Assembly (NCBI GenBank): GCA_907165065.1
Contig: OU015540.1
Span: 3,394,001-3,458,000 of the forward strand
Direction of reading: 5' to 3'
From: Caprimulgus europaeus
Lineage: Eukaryota; Chordata; Aves; Caprimulgiformes; Caprimulgidae
Length of the DNA: 64,000 nt
Below the pieces are notes generated by a model, which searched no databases, was not told the DNA's origin, and worked only from the letters and a program-made list of their open reading frames with translations. The translations under genes were made by a program, and so were the position numbers. Below, in pieces: positions 61,401-64,000 of this stretch (position 1 is its first letter; every line of letters begins with the position of its first letter).

Positions 61401-63744
61401 GAAGAGCAAGTATCTGGCTTGACATGGTGAGAAAGGAAGATTAGGAGTTCAAAAGCTCCTGGCCCCATTGCACCCCATGATGCACAGAGCTGACCAGACA
61501 TGCAGACCTGATGTGTGGAGGGATGGATGACTGCGTGCTCCCAGGGGTCACAGAATCATGGACTGGTTTGGGTTGGAAGGGACCTTTAAGGGCCATCTAG
61601 TCCAACTCCCCTGCAGTGAGCAGGGACATCTATAACTAGACCAGGTTGCTCAGAGCCCAGGGTCCACAGGCACTTGTGCCCATCACTGCTGCCCCTTTGT
61701 CCTGGCAGCAGCAGAGCTCACCTCCAGCTCGTAGGCGTCCTTGCCCTGCGTAAGAGGCGATCCAGCAGCCTCTCCCCCGCCCTCCCCGGTCAGCAGGGTC
61801 CGCAATCGCGTGATCTCCGCAGCCAGGCGGTTATTCAGCTCCTGGGGAGAGGAGGAGGAAGAGGAGGAGAGCTGTTGAAGAAAGGGGGAGTGCAGCCATG
61901 GCTCAGCATGGCCTGGTTCACCCATCACCACCTGCTCGTGCTGGCTGTCCCCGGCACGGCGGGGACCCCTCACCTGGTTGTGGGCGTTGAGCTCCTGGTT
62001 CTCCCGCTGGCACTGGCGGAGGGCCTGCCTCTCAGCCTCCAGCGCCTGCGCCAGGTGGGCGTTCTCCAAACACTTCTGTGAGTACTGCTCCGACAGCACC
62101 TCCAGCTCCCGCTGCACCGACTGCAGCTCCTCCCTGGGAAACACACACCGGGCAGTGTCCTCCCTGCACACACCCACCCGTGTCCACTCTTCCTCCAGCG
62201 CCCCAGGACAACCCAACAGGGATCCAAGCACAAGGAGGAGGATGTACGTACTCCCTTTGGGAAAAACCTCAAGCCCAGAGTGAGCCAGCCCTTCCCTCCT
62301 GGCACAGCAGTGCTTGGGCACTGAAGGGGATGGTGGGTCTTTCTCTAGGAGGTTAAATAGCAGAACTTCCTCAGGTTTCCAAAAACTAAACTGAGATCTA
62401 TCAAGTTTGCTCTGGGCACTCGGGACCGGGTGGATTTGCACACCCACACACCGTACATAGCTGCATCAAGGTTCATAAAGCTGCTGGGCTGTTCTGCTCA
62501 GCTCCCACGGGAGGACAGCCCTGCCATGAAATGCTGAGTGCTTTTTCCTTGTCTGGCTAGATTTGGTTGAGCAACCCTCCCACTGCATCTATGTGAAAAG
62601 CATCTGCTACTTCTGGTGACCATAAAGCAGCTGAATTTGGGTAGTGTGAGGACACTGACCTAGAGCCTGAAAGATTAAGGGCAACCAGGAGCCTCTGATG
62701 GGCACAGCCGGGTTGGGACCATGGGATGAGTTCCCTGCGATGACAGGTCTGCTCCTAACCCATTAACAAAATCAAAGGGGAGAAAGTGGCCTCCCACACA
62801 CGTGATGTCCCTGAGACACAAGGTGACAGACAGAGGACAGTGATGGTCTTACAGGTATTGCCTTCGGAGGGCCTCGATGTCGGCATTGACGCTGCTGATC
62901 TGGGAGCGCTGGGACTTCTCCAGCTCTCGCTCCAGCTCCTCCCGGTGCGCGTTCTTCATGGCTTCGATGGCTGTGTGGGACAGCACAGCGTTAGCACCCA
63001 GCACTGCTCAACCCAACAGTGGGTTTTTTTGAGTTTTTGTTTGTTTGTTAAAGGAACAAAATCCAAGTCACCCCAGTGAACCTCCCACTGCTTCACGGAT
63101 GCTTCAGTTTGTGCCCTCGGCTGAAGAGCAGCAAAGGGGCTTCTGGAAATCCCACTTTTTAAATCAAGCCCAAACCATTGTCCAATGCCCACGTTTCCTG
63201 GACTGTGGGACTCCTAATGCAGAGACCCTGGGCTCCAGAGCTTTAAAACTCTCTGAGGCACCCAATAAATTCAGTGTGGAATTGGTAATAAATTAACCAC
63301 AGGAATGACTAACGCCTTTCTGAGATGGAATGGAAAATGGATCAGAGACCATGTTACAGCCAAGGAGATGGGTACCAAGCCTGGAGAAGGACCAGGAGAT
63401 GGGCCTCCATCCAAAATATATGTCCCACCAGCCTCTCCCCATCTCCCTGCAATCAGGTTCAGCTCTCACTGCACTCCCACCATCTCTCATCTCACTCCAC
63501 GCTCTGCTCCTCCACCCCGGATCAAACACCATCCCCATGACCTCGTCACCACGGCGTTGCCCCACCGCGGGGGACACCACTGGCGTGTCCCTGCACCTGA
63601 AATGGTGGCAGCCGTTTCTTCTGCCAGCAGGCGATCTTTCTCCTCCCGCAGCTTCTCCAGCTCCCGCTGGTGCTGCCGCTGCAGGTCCTCGATCTTCTTC
63701 TGATGTGTCTCCTCCATGGCTGCAAAGCCCCTTTCACATGTTGC
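55493..63744 (-). CDS. MPRIP: Myosin phosphatase Rho-interacting protein, C-terminal part (5' exons outside window)
   Basis: Minus-strand coding exons seen are 63597-63744, 62853-62970, 61974-62133, 61722-61841, 60864-60950, 60050-60212, 59522-59607 and 55493-55564. They keep one frame (954 bp, 317 codons plus stop); the gene continues past 64000. MPRIP (p116Rip) binds F-actin through its missing N-terminal half; its C-terminal coiled coil binds RhoA and the MYPT1 subunit of myosin phosphatase, linking RhoA to stress-fibre control. The visible part is charged heptad-rich coiled coil, for example THQKKIEDLQRQHQRELEKL and LLRVKESEIQYLKQEISSL, then a tail with SKSNPDFLKKDRS. The listed C-terminus starts SLKEGLTVQ and ends SRDLKKD. 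A second terminal exon at 58322-58354 offers another C-terminus. The 132-bp intron between 62133 and 61722 is open in frame. Confidence 0.95.
58322..58354 (-). CDS. MPRIP: MPRIP alternative terminal exon
   Basis: After a strong acceptor (pyrimidine-rich, ending ttcaacag) the minus strand reads in frame SVIEQVSWDN and then TGA. Joined to the phase-0 donor at 59522 it gives the C-terminus RSK-SVIEQVSWDN, which matches, apart from the last residue, the SVIEQVSWDT end of a known human isoform. It lies in the intron before the distal terminal exon at 55493-55564. Use of this exon needs its own polyadenylation site to the left of 58322, which I could not place. Confidence 0.85.
   Translation of the reverse strand, partial: SVIEQVSWDN
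61199..61340 (-). mobile_element. CR1 LINE 3' fragment in MPRIP intron
   Basis: The plus strand reads tagaatcatagaatggtttg, gaggggaccttaaagctcat, then cactaggccaggttgctcaa and catccaacctggccttcaac. It is a 140-bp reverse-complement CR1 tail, sense to MPRIP. Confidence 0.92.
61547..61662 (-). mobile_element. CR1 LINE 3' fragment in MPRIP intron
   Basis: The plus strand reads cacagaatcatggactggtt, ggttggaagggacctttaag and actagaccaggttgctcaga. It is a second, separate CR1 tail, 206 bp from the previous one and in the same orientation. Its edge is about 60 bp from the exon at 61722. Confidence 0.9.
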
Positions 63745-64000
63745 CTGCAAAAGGGACGATGGGATGGGGTTGGCCTGGGAGCACGGGGCTGTTGTCACAG
63801 CAGTGGTGAGCCCACCAGGAGCCACACACCAGTGGGTGGATCAGCACCCAAGTTCCAGTATGAGGATCTTCTACCTCCCCAACCACAGAGCAGCTGGCTG
63901 AGGATGGACCTCGTGAGGTCAGAGCTTGTCCTGTCAGCTCGACCCCTGACAGCTCCGATTAAGGAATTCAAATACATGCTAAAAACAGCAAAAAAAGCCC

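Overview
The window is nuclear DNA from an amniote, almost certainly a bird. Interspersed repeats are nearly all 5'-truncated CR1 retrotransposon tails, introns are compact, and sharp CpG islands sit at the gene starts. The species cannot be named from the sequence. Five protein-coding genes can be read exon by exon, with frame kept across every splice junction. Each was recognised by matching the translated exons to the known vertebrate protein; no search was run.

Layout, left to right: (1) 1-8479 is GC-rich sequence with no gene I can support; part is probably the NT5M 3' UTR. (2) 8480-14002, minus strand: NT5M, mitochondrial 5'(3')-deoxyribonucleotidase, 5 coding exons, 232 aa. (3) 14003-16900: NT5M CpG island, a solo-LTR-like element, a CR1 and the COPS3 promoter. 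(4) 17026-29052, plus strand: COPS3, COP9 signalosome subunit 3, 12 exons, 423 aa. (5) 29053-33180: intergenic. (6) About 33.4-42.9 kb, plus strand: FLCN, folliculin, one noncoding and 11 coding exons, 579 aa. (7) 42926-46400: intergenic, with the longest CR1. (8) 46441-47177, plus strand: PLD6 (MitoPLD/Zucchini), 2 exons, 217 aa. (9) 47178-55492: PLD6 tail and probable MPRIP 3' UTR. (10) 55493-63744, minus strand: the 3' part of MPRIP, with two alternative terminal exons; its 5' part lies beyond the right edge.

The order NT5M-COPS3-FLCN-PLD6-MPRIP and the relative strands match human 17p11.2 (the Smith-Magenis/Birt-Hogg-Dube region) read in reverse, so this is an old conserved block and not an acquired island. 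The genes do not form an operon. They share housekeeping themes: mitochondria (NT5M, PLD6), nutrient and lysosome signalling (FLCN), ubiquitin-ligase control (COPS3) and actomyosin (MPRIP).

The points most worth a second look are a GC-AG intron that FLCN needs to stay in frame, two conserved alternative C-termini in MPRIP, a 132-bp MPRIP intron that is open in frame, a lost zinc-ligand histidine in PLD6 with a new cysteine three residues away, an interrupted FLCN C-tract that is a mutation hotspot in human, promoter motifs that fit each gene's biology (MiT/TFE-type E-box and NRF1 at FLCN, NRF1 at PLD6, BANP/RFX/ETS-CRE/YY1 at COPS3), and a MIR relic in a FLCN intron. I found no evidence of a wholly new gene system.
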